NCBI GenBank assembly: GCA_026122225.1
Contig: JANEZZ010002758.1
Location: 930,001 to 994,000 of the forward strand
Reading direction: 5' to 3'
Length of the DNA: 64,000 nucleotides
Origin: Heloderma charlesbogerti
Taxonomy: Eukaryota > Chordata > Lepidosauria > Squamata > Helodermatidae
Part shown: positions 22,716 through 32,959 of the stretch, one piece after another
Position numbering within the stretch: position 1 is the first letter of the stretch
Layout: every line of letters starts with the position of its first letter
Made by a program: the position numbers and the translations under genes
Notes under the pieces: generated by a model
Database searches by the model: none
What the model saw: the letters and a program-made list of their open reading frames with translations, nothing else
Told to the model about the DNA's origin: nothing

Positions 22716-23059
22716 TGTTGCACAAAATGCTAGTTTCGCCCCCTGGAGGCTAGTCCAATTTGCCCCAAAGAGGAGAGTCAACTTCAGGCTGGGTCCAACT
22801 CGATTTTATTGTTTGCAAACAGTTCGACAAAGGAGCTCACGCTCAAAGCAGAGTCGACCCTGGGCGACCCCCGCGCTACAGTTTTATCACTCAGCTTGCA
22901 TTCCTCAGCCAGCGTGTTACTTTTGATTGGTTGCCAGCGGTTTGCTTAGCAACCTTATCTTAGGGTTACTGCCTGCTCATTCCAGGCATGCGCAGCTCTT
23001 ACAGTACTATGTGCTGCTTAAGACACATACAATGGCTTTTAGGTTACATTTTTACTACA
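22716..23059 (-). repeat. ERV 3' LTR
   Basis: The minus strand begins tgtagtaaaaatgtaacc and ends ttttgtgcaaca. U3 has a CCAAT box (caaccaatcaaa) and a TATA-like gtgataaaac. The AATAAA polyadenylation signal is the complement of 22805-22810. It appears identical to 28243-28586. Confidence 0.96.
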
Positions 23060-23076
23060 ATTCCCCCCTCAAAAGG
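23060..23076 (-). promoter_or_regulatory. ERV polypurine tract
   Basis: Minus strand ccttttgaggggggaat directly precedes the 3' LTR. Purine-rich tracts at this place prime plus-strand DNA synthesis. Its position fixes the minus orientation of the element. Confidence 0.85.
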
Positions 23077-23079
23077 CTT

Positions 23080-24274
23080 TTCTCAAATTTATACTCTCTT
23101 TGGTCTCGCGGTGGACTATGCACTTAAAGGCGCAAACTATTATTGCTGTGGCATTGATGGTTTTCTCTAAACAGCAAGTGAGGCCTGGGACGCCCTTGTT
23201 CTAGCTACTAGAATGTTGACAACAAAAACACTTTTTTTTTGAACTTTTGGAACTCAGTTTTGTTCCGTTCATTAGGAACCCTTGAAACGAGAGCACTCTT
23301 TTTTGTAGAGCTACTTGAGTCCTTTTAGGGGTCCATTATTCCAACGGTGACCTTCAGGTGGGTCAGCTTCCGGTGTGACCCTCTCTGGTGCAGGTGATGC
23401 CTTTATTCAGTGTGATGAATCCACTTCTTTTTTTTGGCAACTTTCATAGCAATGGGAGTGGTAAGTAGGATCTGAAACAGACTCTTCTGCTTTTTGGTAG
23501 GTGGTTCATCTTTCTAGGACTGGATTAGCACCTAATCGCTGGGATTGAGATTATGCACTGGAGCATCTAAAGGCCAGGATTGGTGCGGTGTCGCAAACCT
23601 GTGAAAACAAAACAGACTGCAAGGCAGTAACACAATCTTGAATCTTAAAACTTTTACTTCTAAATTTACATTTAAGCTGTCAGCCATAGGTAATATCCGA
23701 GGTGGGCGCTTATAGAACGTTTAAAGGGTGTCAATTTAATACTTCCCTTGGGGGCGCACCGTACTCGAGTCAAGGTGATTGGCAAGGCCTGTGGCCTTTC
23801 AACTTAATCTTTAAACAAATTTTAATGAGCATTGTCTTTAAGGTGCGGTTCATCTTCTCAACTTGACTTGTAGATTGAGGTTTCCAAGGGGGGTGTAGCT
23901 TCTAGTTAGTTTGTTATGCCTGGGCCACTACTTGCGTCACTTGTCCAACAAAATGGGGCCCCTGATTTGATTCATTGTCTTTAGGTAACAAGAGCTTAGG
24001 GATTACTTTTTAACAGGATCTTGGCTACTGTCTGAGCGGTGCAGTCAATTGCTTTTATTATTACTAGCAGGTACCGATAGCCATGAGTCTGGGGCAACTC
24101 TGAAAAGTTGATTTGAAATTTCTGAAAAGGATAGTAAGCGCATGGGCGACTTCTCATTTGAGCTGGGAGCTCAAACATCTTTGAATCATTTTTGAGGCAC
24201 AAAGGGCAGTCAGCCACTGTTCTCAGGTCTTGGTCTAACCTGAAGGAGGTGCTATCTGCCTCGGGCGCACTCAA
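23080..24274 (-). pseudogene. ERV pol remnant: RT start fused to integrase
   Basis: From 24274 the frame first shows an RT phrase (FRLDQDLRTV). It then passes directly into integrase: a zinc-binding-like region (CPLCLKND), FQINFSELPQTHGYRYLLVI, and in broken sequence farther on (23960-23820) integrase blocks with VGQVTQVV, PQSTSQVEKMNRT. The RT palm, thumb and RNase H are therefore deleted at about 24215. The catalytic aspartate expected in the Q-I-D-F block reads N. Sequence from 23800 to 23080 is too decayed to assign; it may hold the integrase C terminus or an env remnant. Confidence 0.82.
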
Positions 24275-24280
24275 AATCGG

Positions 24281-24430
24281 GGTGTTAAAGGGGGATGATC
24301 CCTTTATTAGCTAACCATAATTTTTGAACTTCTCAATGAGCGGCTTCAAGCCTGCACAGGTGGCTTTTTTCAGAGGATACTGCCTTACGCACACAGGGCT
24401 CTCCCTTTTTAAAGAAGATTTTAATTTGTG
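24281..24430 (-). pseudogene. ERV RT N-terminal remnant
   Basis: Minus-strand frames with indels show an IKI-type block, KPLIEKF and a weak ATCAGL phrase, matching the start of gammaretroviral RT upstream of the finger domain. It links the protease remnant at 24431-24950 and the deleted RT at 24274. Frames change at least twice. Confidence 0.6.
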
Positions 24431-24960
24431 TTATGCATTTGGTCGGGCAGGGGTTCTGTCTGCCCACACACATGGATTAACATTCTCTAAAATCTCAGTC
24501 CTTTTGGCCTCTGACACAATCTTGATTGCTTGAAGGGCCATTCGATAATTTGAGCCCTGCATTGCTGGCAGGTGTACTACAATCTGATTATCACTGAAGA
24601 AGATTTTAGCTTGCAGTTTTGTTAACAAGTCCCGCCCCAAGAGGGCAACCAGGTATGCAGATGAAACTACAAAGTCATGTTCCAGTATGTTATTTCCAGT
24701 CTTCGTGAGGAGGGGCTTACACATGGGCAATTTAGTTTGTTTTTGTTTTCCCTTTAATTTCTTTTATAGTTACATGCTTTCCACTTTCTCTTGCCGGGGG
24801 GGGGGGGGGCTTCACAGGGATCATAGAAAATGTGGCTCTAGTATCTACTAGGGCTTTATAGTCCTCGCCACCAACCCTTACTTTTACCTTGGGATTCTCC
24901 CGAGCGTTTGTTCGTAGGGTGGTGGCCCTTCAGCTAGACTCCCCCCCACTGGAGGACCCT
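24431..24960 (-). pseudogene. ERV protease remnant with DTG changed to DTR
   Basis: Gammaretroviral protease, which would cleave Gag and Pol. The active-site block reads ALVDTRAT at 24831-24854, where the family has DTG; the glycine codon has become an arginine codon. Farther on are LLGRDLLTKLQAKI and the RT-linking VNPCVWADRTP before a stop near 24431. A poly-G run at 24796-24809 breaks the frame. The mutated active site and the frame break argue against activity. Confidence 0.85.
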
Positions 24961-24999
24961 GCCAGCATTTGGCAGCCTTCAGGGTGAGTCTCTTTTCTC

Positions 25000-25230
25000 T
25001 TTTCTTTCAGCTCTGGACAATCTTTCTTCTAATGTCTCTTCTCTCGGCAATACGCACATTTATTGAGCCCCGGTTGGCCCTTTCCTTTTCTGCCCCCCCC
25101 CCCTCTGGTCGCTTCTGTGCTCTCAAGCTGCTGTTTATATCTCCGCCCATGGTGGCTGCCAGCATTGCCTTTTCCTTTTTCTAGGAATGGCACTTTTTTA
25201 TGTGCTCTCATGTGCACCATAGCTCTAAAA
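25000..25230 (-). pseudogene. ERV gag nucleocapsid remnant, stop in zinc knuckle
   Basis: The nucleocapsid binds genomic RNA through one CCHC zinc knuckle. Here the knuckle (25058-25017) reads CAYCREKRH, then a stop, then KKDC. The spacing C-X2-C-X4-H-X4-C is kept, but the tryptophan codon usual after the histidine is a TAG. Upstream lies a basic stretch with KGKGQPGLNK. A single knuckle is typical of gammaretroviruses. Confidence 0.85.
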
Positions 25231-26154
25231 ACTTCATGATCTGGGGTCTGATAAGGCTAAAGCAGGCGGTGATATTAAGGCTTGCTTCAATTTAAGAAAA
25301 GCCTTTTTTATTTTAATTGTCCACTTCTAGTGGGTAATATTTTTGTTAAAGCTTCATACGGGGGCTTCACCCCTTTTTATGGCTACTATAGCCTCCCTCT
25401 TGTAACAGGCACACTTATCTTTTGGCTTGCCTGTTCTGCAAATCATGTTTCAAATTCTCTGTGCCATGCACCAGTTTTAACTTTTTGTTTTCTCTGCAAG
25501 TTAGGCTGTTTGCCATTGCTTCGACAGAGACTCGCTTGCTTAGATCTTCAACGACACACATTTGGGATAAGCTTTCTTTCTTTTTTAAGCCTTTTTGTCT
25601 GCTACTTTCTTCTGCCTTTTTTTATACTTTTTTCGTATCATTAAAATCTAACACCATGACTGGAAAACATTTGTTTTGTATAGTAGGGCATGGTGGAGCA
25701 GATCTAACCATTATACTGCTCCTCTGACTGCATGGTCAGGGCCCATTAAAATCAAGGGAAGGGCGTTCTCATATGTGGAAAGAGTTCCAAGCCACCATTT
25801 TTGCATCGGCAACTCCACACTGCATGAGTTTTGGCAGAGTGTCAGGTTTGCCTCTGAGCAAATGGAACGTCAGAACAGTTCAGATTTTGAGAAAGAGCTG
25901 GAACACATGGGGCAGGAACTTTCTTAGGCTTTAGAAACACAGCTGGGCTTAGAAGTATCACGGGAGAGTGGGGGACTCTCTCTCTCTCACCTCTTAAGTT
26001 AAGAGAATTTGCTGCCCCCCTTTTTAAAGGGAAACTAACTTTCATAGTTTCTCTTTGAACTTTTTGAAGGCTGTTTCCTTTGTAGTCTATGAATCTCGAG
26101 CAATTTGTATCTGTATGCTTCATTAGGGTAAATGAAATCAAAGCCTTGGAAATC
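25231..26154 (-). pseudogene. ERV gag capsid region, decayed
   Basis: This lies between the nucleocapsid and the CR1 insertion, where capsid should be. I see only faint traces, such as a GVKPPYEALTKI-like phrase near 25345-25370. Stops in all minus frames. The 104-codon frame at 25842-26156 has no motif I can name. Confidence 0.5.
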
Positions 26155-26545
26155 ATAGAATCATAGAATAGTAGGGTTGGAAGGGGCTTACAAGGCCATC
26201 GAGTCCAACCCCTTGCCCAGTGCAGGAATCTAAATCAGAGTATCCCTGACAGATGGCTGTTCAGCCTCGTCTTGAATGCCTCCAGGGTGGGAGAGCCTAC
26301 CACCTCTCCAGGTAATTGGTTTCATTGTCATATTGCTCTAACAGTTAGGACGTTTCTCCTGATGTTCAGCTGGAATCCAGCTTCCTGTCACTTGAGCCCA
26401 TTATTCCGTGTCCTGCACTCTGGGATGATTGAGAAGAGATCCTGGCCTTCCTCTCTGGGACAACCTTTTAAGTACTTGAAGAGTGCTATCAGATCTCCTC
26501 TCAGTCTTCTCTTCTCAAGGCTAAATATACCCAGTTCTTTCAGTC
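26155..26545 (-). mobile_element. CR1-type LINE 3' fragment inside the ERV
   Basis: The right-to-left 3' end (aatcatagaatcatagaata) is followed by the standard CR1 3' sequence, with cactctgggatgattgagaa and agtcttctcttctcaaggct. It differs from the CR1 copy at 39433 at roughly a tenth of positions by eye. It lies in the gag region. No TSD was found. Confidence 0.9.
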
Positions 26546-27330
26546 AAATGCAGCTTTTTATCTGAGTGTTGAAATCACAAATCAAACTGTACACTGAGCT
26601 GATCACAAACAAACACACAATTTACAACAACGGGAGTTTAAGGCTATGACAAGCCTCACAGTACTTTTTATGGCAAGTCTTTAACTGTCTAAAGTTCCAG
26701 TCCATGTGCAGAGTGCTTCTAACAAAGAAGGCTTTGGGCCATAAAGAAGGGATGTTTTTTAACAAAAGCTCTGTGTCTCTTCATCAGTTCGAATGGGGAA
26801 GGTGTAACCTTACACCTCTTCTAGATTCCTCCACAGATAAGAACAGAGCAGTGCTGCTCAGCTTTCCAGCTGTGATGCTTTTCTTGTTTTTTTTTTTTTG
26901 CAAATCTCACTCTTTTGTCAGGTTCTCACAGACACCTTCCAGCCTCTCTGCTTGCTAAGGCTAAACCAGCCACGGCGAAGGGGGGTTAGGCAAGTCCCCC
27001 TTGGCTCTGCTCTGAGCAGGCTGACAGAGAGAAGCTTACACAGACCCTGATATTTTAAGAACTTGCTCTGTCTTTGTTTCTTGATTTTGCCACAGTCTTT
27101 AAGTCGTCAAACAAATCTCTTTCTTTAGAAGTTGCAACTTTTTCACTGCTTTTGCTTCTTCTAACAAACTTGGATACGGTGGCAGACAAACTGTCTCTGG
27201 AGGGCCCCCTCCCTCCCCTAACAACCTCTCCTCCCAACCTAACAGACCGAATCAGACCGGGGGGAGCTCAGGGCACCTTGGGCAGGGTCTCCCAGTCTTC
27301 AAGCTCCTTCTGTGGGGCTTGAATCAGGGA
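26546..27330 (-). pseudogene. ERV gag matrix-capsid linker region, decayed
   Basis: The minus frame 27237-27055 has a serine/arginine/lysine-rich stretch with no named motif. Its position suggests the variable gag linker between matrix and capsid. 26546-27050 is unassigned. Confidence 0.4.
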
Positions 27331-27479
27331 GAACAGGGGCTTTGGGCTTCACCGCGGAGCATACCATCATGACTTTATAATATTGAACTTTATATTCAAC
27401 CTTTTCTCGCCTTCAGTGGATTTTGGTTGGCACTCATCCAAATGCTGATAACCTCACCTTCCCTGAGGCAAATTTATCT

Positions 27480-27868
27480 CTTACTACTTGATTCAGACAC
27501 CACCCGGGGTCTCTTGCCCCTGTGGTCCTTTGCCAGTAACACATTTACACATTTACACTTCTGTAACTAAGGGGGATTCTTTCCGCACCAATTCAACCAA
27601 CCATCAATATAGGCGAATTGATCCCATTGCCCATCATTCACCACATTTTTATATACAGCATTTACAAGATTTACACCAAAGGATCCTATGTCTGGCCAAC
27701 TAATTCCACATGCTGGCCATTCCAATTGACAGAGTGTAACCAGCTTGCCTTTCGACATCTTAGTACACGGAGTCTGACAAACCTCAGACGCTTGACTTTG
27801 CTAAAGTTCTTAAGCATGCATCTCAAGGGAGTGGCAGAGCTTTCTAAATGGGAGCTACCCACCCCCAT
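27480..27868 (-). pseudogene. ERV gag matrix remnant, frameshifted
   Basis: The start at 27868 gives MGVGSSHLESS, with glycine 2 and serine 6 as in N-myristoylated Gag. An overlapping frame (27758-27567) has KGKLVTLCQLEWPACGISWP and GQWDQFAYIDGWL, resembling the matrix W-P-x-x-W-P and P-Y-I blocks of gammaretroviral Gag. The two pieces are in different frames, so a frameshift and later stops have destroyed it. Confidence 0.78.
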
Positions 27869-27976
27869 TGTGCCTACCTCTATTTGAAACCATACATGGA
27901 GCCTGACAAACCTCCGACACTGACACGGAGTCTGACAAACCTCAGACGTTTACACAGAGTCTGACAAACCTCAGAC
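27772..27976 (-). repeat. Four hairpin repeats at the ERV leader/gag start
   Basis: gtctgacaaacctcagac occurs at 27772-27789, 27930-27947 and 27959-27976, and a variant gcctgacaaacctccgac at 27901-27918. In the three exact copies GTCTGA pairs with TCAGAC across a 6-base loop. Three of the four copies are in the leader, between the primer-binding site and gag start, where retroviral packaging stem-loops usually lie. The function is an inference. Confidence 0.8.
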
Positions 27977-28219
27977 GCTCCGAAGGCAACTCAAACAGAA
28001 AGACAGAAGGGAAATCAAGTACTTACTCTGCCCAACACCCTAGTGCTGTCTCTTCAGATCCATTCAGCCTGGTTGACTCAATCAATGGAGTCCACGCCTT
28101 TAACCTCCTGGGTGTCCCGACCCCCGTTCTCTGGTGCTGTGGCAGACCTCAAAGGCGGTCCGGCGCGCCCCACAGGCACCTTTGCCGGTTCTGTCGTTTG
28201 ACCCCAGGGTGGTCCAAGG

Positions 28220-28239
28220 GACTCCTGACTAACTCGCCA
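28220..28239 (-). promoter_or_regulatory. ERV primer-binding site, tRNA-Arg-like
   Basis: Minus strand tggcgagttagtcaggagtc, three bases after the 5' LTR. From memory the 3' end of vertebrate tRNA-Arg(ACG) gives tggcgagccagccaggagtc; 17 of 20 bases agree and all three differences are C to T. tRNA-Arg is therefore the likely minus-strand primer. Confidence 0.75.
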
Positions 28240-28242
28240 GTT

Positions 28243-28586
28243 TGTTGCACAAAATGCTAGTTTCGCCCCCTGGAGGCTAGTCCAATTTGCCCCAAAGAGG
28301 AGAGTCAACTTCAGGCTGGGTCCAACTCGATTTTATTGTTTGCAAACAGTTCGACAAAGGAGCTCACGCTCAAAGCAGAGTCGACCCTGGGCGACCCCCG
28401 CGCTACAGTTTTATCACTCAGCTTGCATTCCTCAGCCAGCGTGTTACTTTTGATTGGTTGCCAGCGGTTTGCTTAGCAACCTTATCTTAGGGTTACTGCC
28501 TGCTCATTCCAGGCATGCGCAGCTCTTACAGTACTATGTGCTGCTTAAGACACATACAATGGCTTTTAGGTTACATTTTTACTACA
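28243..28586 (-). repeat. ERV 5' LTR
   Basis: 344 bp, same as the 3' LTR base for base as far as I can read. CCAAT box, TATA-like gtgataaaac and AATAAA (complement of 28332-28337) mark U3, R and U5. Confidence 0.96.
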
Positions 28587-28590
28587 TGGT

Positions 28591-29185
28591 GAGGAACCAG
28601 GTGTGAACTTACACAGTGTCCTATATGGTGTTTGTAGTGTATCAGAGACCTGTATGGCCCTGTATGTTGTGCGGGTTACCAAATTTCTCCTTTGAAACGC
28701 AGCTCTAGTGAAGGTCAGCACTTTTTGCTACTAACGCCAGGGTTAGATAATGCACAGTAGCTGTACTGCATATTTTGTGCTTGGAGAGCTGACAAGATTG
28801 TTTCTCCTCTGCTGTGAGAAACTTTCTTTCTCACAGAGAGTCCCCCCCACCCCTGTTCTCCTCCTTAGTGAAGGGAGGGAGGTGCATGTGTGCCTTGTGA
28901 CAGTCTTTAACTCAGTGAGACAAGCCCTACAAAATCCTGGGCAGATTGGTCTGTTGCCTGTTCTGGTCTGAGGAGGGAAAAGTGCACCACCTGCTCAGAT
29001 AAACAGCCCTGGATGACGCCTGCTTCTTCAAGGGAACTGGAGCAACCTCAGTGTCAGCCTGAGGGGCACGTGCAAGCTTTTCTTTGCTTTTATTATCTCC
29101 ATCCATTTTCCATCAGTAAACTCTATCATTCTTTCACACAAGCGGACATGAGTCATATTGGTACCTTCCAATCTGTTTAGTGTGG
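28591..29185. other. No recognised feature
   Basis: About 600 bp with no identified repeat or exon. Confidence 0.35.
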
Positions 29186-29242
29186 GTCCTGGCTGGATTA
29201 GGCCCCAGGTTTAAGACACATGGCTCTTCTTATGTTCTTATT
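29186..29242 (+). mobile_element. CR1-type LINE terminal fragment
   Basis: tggctggattaggccccagg, then ttcttatgttcttatta, a CR1 ending with its short tandem tail. The next element begins right after it. Confidence 0.6.
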
Positions 29243-29650
29243 AGGGATGGATGGGTGCCCCCTCCCTGGCCCGGGTTCTCCAGGTGCCCACTGAGTCCCT
29301 GCCCCCGCTTGCATGCCCCTGGACCCATGCCTGGCCCCTCCCTGCTTGCTGAGCTGTCCACACCCACTCCGGCCCATCTGGTGAGCTCTGTGATGGCCAT
29401 TTTGCGAAAACAATGGCAATCGTGAAAATGCTCACATTTGATCTTACGCAAAATGGCGCCATAAATGGCTGACATATACACAATAACAAGTGTAAATGGC
29501 CCATTTATACCTGTAATCTTATGTACATTGGTCTTTCATGGGTCATTTTGTGTAAGATCAAATGTGAGCATTTTTGTGATCACCATTTTTCACAAAATGT
29601 CAATCGCAGAGCTCGCCGGACAGGCCCGGGTAGCATCAGCAAGGTGGCTG
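29243..29650. mobile_element. Foldback element, TAGGGATGG start
   Basis: It starts tagggatggatgggtgcccc, like the hAT-like elements in this window. Inside, arms of about 75 bp are inverted around 29497: gctcacatttgatcttacgc on the left and gtgtaagatcaaatgtgagc on the right. A matching right terminus and TSD were not found, so the copy may be truncated. Confidence 0.6.
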
Positions 29651-30489
29651 CGTCATCTACCTTTGGACAATTGCAGTTACGCATACACAAGCTTTGCTAC
29701 TGCTGGGAATGAGGATTAAAGGCTGAAGCCAAATGCCTTGTGGGGGAAGAAAAACCCACGCTATATATTTGTACACAACACAGAAAGCCTAAAATACAAA
29801 GAATGAAAAATATGAATGAAAAAACGACCAGCTCAGAGGTGACATCATTCCGGCCTGCTTGATTTCTTTCTCTTTGCATCCAGAGAATCTGACTGTCCTT
29901 GTGGGTTCCTGTTTCTTTGTGGATATATCTCTATAGGCCAGCTCATGAAGGTAGCGTTTGTTCATTCAGTTTCCATTTTTCATCATAATACATGTAGGGC
30001 TGAGCAGTGACAGATAGCGGATGCAGTGTGTGGTCTCCTAACGGGTTGCTCTTTGAAAAAAATAACAACTTCAGTCTGAGAATTACAGGGCCAGGGAATG
30101 CTTTATTTCCTGTTTCGGAGTTGAATCCTTTACACATCCACCCCCCCACAGCGTAAGCAATGTTAACCTGACCACTCTCAGCAGACAGCACCTCAGCTGA
30201 CCAGGAATTTGGAGAGCTGACAGTTCCTTTCAGATGCTCTGAACAAGTGGTCCCATAGGGAAACACCAAAGCTAGAGCTGAAATGAATATTGACAAATAT
30301 CTGAAGTTTGCCAGAATGGTGCAGCATTGTTCTTGGTTTCCACTGAAGATTCATCATGCGGTGAGTGAGGTGCGCTACTCGCTTTTGCCTCCTACTAAAT
30401 AGACACCCTGTAGATCATGTCCCTTAAGTGAACTGGGCATCTTGTGCTACTTGAAATCGCTCTCCCTTTGGCAGACATAGAGGACCAGC
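29651..30489. other. No recognised feature
   Basis: About 840 bp without recognisable repeats. The minus frame at 29943-30296 shows no known domain. Confidence 0.35.
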
Positions 30490-30735
30490 GTGAACAGGGA
30501 TGGGTGACTATTCCAGCAAATTCCAATTATGGATGGAACGCCTCAAACTTTACCTCAAAATTCACATTTGAATTTCAAAATTTAGCTCAGCATTCCAAAT
30601 CTGAGTGCTTTAGGTTGCAATCCTATACTTGCCTACCCAGGAGTAAACTCCATTGAAATCAGTGGGACTTACTTCTGGGCAGACATACATAGGATTGCAC
30701 TGTTTGGCTCCAATCCTATACACACTTACCTAGGA
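30490..30735. mobile_element. hAT-like left end followed by MITE core
   Basis: cagggatgggtgactattcc resembles a hAT-type terminus with an AT-rich interior. It runs into ttgcaatcctatacttgcct, gtgggacttacttctgggca and acataggattgcac, a reptile hairpin MITE. Two nested or adjacent fragments. Confidence 0.5.
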
Positions 30736-30774
30736 GTAAGTTCAATATTAATTTAATTTAATGGTCCATACTTA

Positions 30775-31630
30775 TTGTTATTATTTATTTATTACATTTT
30801 TATGCCACCCAATAGCCAACACTCTCTGGGCGGTTCATAATAATGACAACCATAAAATACAAGGCCATAAAAGAAAGATGATAAAAGACAATATAAAAGT
30901 TTAAAAGTTTAAAGCTACAATATAAAAATAAAAACAGAAACAGAATCTAGCAGCAGTGTAAAAATTTAAAATACAATGCCAGATAAAAAAACAAACTCAA
31001 AGACTTAGGGCGTAATCCTACTGGGATAGGCGGCCGCCTCTGAACTCAGAAGCGACTGCCTATCCAATGCAGGGCAGAAGAAGCATGGAGGGGATTGTCC
31101 CCTCTGCGCTTCAGCCACCCTGCATTTGCGGCTAGACAGCCGATTTCGGCTGTCTAGCTGCGGGAAGGCGGAATGGGGGAAGCAGCTGCCAGACGATGCA
31201 TAGGATGTCTCGTACCGGCATTTCTGCCTTCCCCGCCCTGGAACACCTTGTTTTTGCTGCTCCGCACTCCTCTTCCAAGCACGGAGCATGGGGCCATTCC
31301 GAGCTGCCTGCAAGGCAGTGTGGGAGGGAAGGAAGGTCAGTTCTCAGGGGGAACTGACCTTGGAACGTGGGCTCCGAGGTCGGTTCCCGGAAACCAACGT
31401 ATCTTATGGCCGTCTAGCCACAGACCAGCAGCCATAAGATTGCTCCCTAAAATGCCTGGGAGAATAAAAAGGTCTTCATCCAGCACCTAAATGAGCACAA
31501 TGTAGGTGCCAGGTGAACCTCTCTGGGAAGTTCATTCCACAAGCAGGGTGCCACAGCAGAAAAGGCCCTCTTCTTAGTAGCCACCTCACTTCCTTTGGCA
31601 GGGGCTCCTAGAGAAGGACTGCTGAAACTG
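30775..31630 (-). mobile_element. L2-type LINE 3' end, split by a 440-bp MITE
   Basis: Minus strand. The 3' tail is (aaat)n at 30775-30795 with tgggcggttcataataatg; the coding end is 31628-31451 (PAKGSEVATKKRAFSAVAPC, then LWNELPREV). It matches the L2 copy at 45550-46952. The element 31008-31447 sits in the 3' UTR, just after the stop region. Confidence 0.85.
31005..31450. mobile_element. 440-bp MITE with GGGCGTAATCC/GATTGCTCCC ends
   Basis: The element 31008-31447 lies between TTA and TAA inside an L2. The ends are inverted (gggcgtaatcctac against gggagcaatcttat). Internal hairpins include ggctagacagccga with its inverse at about 31130-31165. Related copies: 33980, 44544 and 57599. Short hairpins at 1286 and 7339 share the ends. 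Confidence 0.8.
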
Positions 31631-32329
31631 ATCTTCGTTGTGATCTTACTTGTGAGTACACATATATAGGATTGTGCTGTTAGATGTTTGGGCAACTTTT
31701 GACTGCTAAAACCAAACAGGTATTGATTATTGTTTGTGTTTATGAGTCACTCATCTCTCTGTAGGTGCCAGAGCTGATGTACAACAGAAAATCTTTGAAT
31801 GATTGCAATAAATACATAAAAACATTAAATTCCAATAACCATGATTTATTCATTTATTAAAATATGTTTAACCAATCTTTTGATTAAAAGTCTCTAAGGC
31901 AGTTAATTAAATGTGTCAATGTTATGTAAAACCATACAAAAATAATATACCACATTTTTAAAAACACCCAGTCAAACCATTGAGCATGTAGCACAAGTAA
32001 GCAGAGAGCAGCAGAAAATGCTACAACAGCCTAGATGATTAAAAAAAACACAGACTAAAGAATTAAATCCTAATAACAGCAATTAAAAGTAAACTAGCAG
32101 GAAACATTGTAAGCTGTCAACTGTCAAATATGCTGAATACTAAATACTATTTGTGTCAAATGCTGCCAAACTTGTAACAACTTGAGAATGCAGGCAGGAT
32201 TCTTGGAGAGATGAGGTGTACCACATTCATGCTTGAATCGTGGCCTTCCTGGCTTATAAAATGTCCCAAAGGTGGACTGGTTAAATGGGTATTGGGAGTG
32301 GTTAATAGGATGGCATGGTCCCAGCATGT
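31631..32329. other. No recognised feature
   Basis: Aside from a MITE scrap near 31650-31682 (atataggattgtgctgttag) nothing is recognised. Confidence 0.35.
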
Positions 32330-32578
32330 TTAACAGAGGTGGTGGAACCACTGTTGAAAATATCTTCCCATAGTGGGTCATTTCTGTCTAGGACTTCAGC
32401 ATGGGCAAGGCATTAGCCTCTCAGCTCCTGTTTTTTTCTGGACAATACAGATTATCTAGATCCATTTCAGTCTGGCTTCAAAGCTGATCATGGACTGAAA
32501 ACAGTCCTGGTGGATGATGTATGCCAGAAACTGGAGAGGGGGAGTGTTGGTTTTGCTGGAACTCTCAGCAACTTTAGA

Positions 32579-32656
32579 TTGTATGTATGTATGTATGTAT
32601 GTATGTATGTATGTATGTATGTGTATGTGTTTGTTTGTTTGTTTATTTATTTATAT
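32579..32656. repeat. (GTAT)n-(GTTT)n-(TTTA)n microsatellite
   Basis: About ten gtat units, then tttg and attt units. It adjoins the tail of the minus-strand SINE. Confidence 0.95.
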
Positions 32657-32853
32657 CTCACCTTTCCTCCAAGGAGACCAAAGCAGCATACATGATTCAC
32701 CTTCATTTTATCCTAATATAATCCTATGAGGTAGACTAGGCGGAGAATCGAGGACTGGCCCAAAGTCACCCTGTGAGCTTCATGGCCAAGTGGAGAGTAG
32801 AACCCAGATCTCCTGAATCCCGGTCAAACACTCTAACCACTATACCACACTGG
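32653..32853 (-). mobile_element. tRNA-derived SINE (L2-like tail family)
   Basis: Minus strand: ccagtgtggtatagtggtta (A box), gggattcaggagatctgggt, then gtgactttgggccagtcctc and the tail at 32653. A full copy whose tail adjoins the microsatellite. Confidence 0.82.
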
Positions 32854-32959
32854 TGTACAACCGAAGTATCCTTCAAGACCTGCTTGTCTGGGATGGAGTT
32901 TGGCGGCATGGTGTTATGGTGGTTTTGGTCTTTCCTGGAGAGATGGTTCCAGAAGGTGG

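Larger units (their letters stand above)
22712..28590 (-). mobile_element. Gammaretrovirus-like ERV, defective, identical LTRs
   Basis: A 5871-bp provirus (22716-28586) on the minus strand. Both LTRs are 344 bp and appear identical by eye; tggt flanks both sides (22712-22715, 28587-28590). A primer-binding site resembling the tRNA-Arg 3' end, a polypurine tract, and gag, protease, RT-start and integrase remnants occur in the expected order. Most of RT, RNase H and any clear env are missing. A CR1 fragment sits at 26155-26545. Frameshifts, stops and altered catalytic residues make it non-functional. Confidence 0.95.

Noticed and set aside
22760..28490. Identical 67-codon plus frames at 22760 and 28287
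   Set aside because: They are the antisense of the two identical ERV LTRs, not a gene family.
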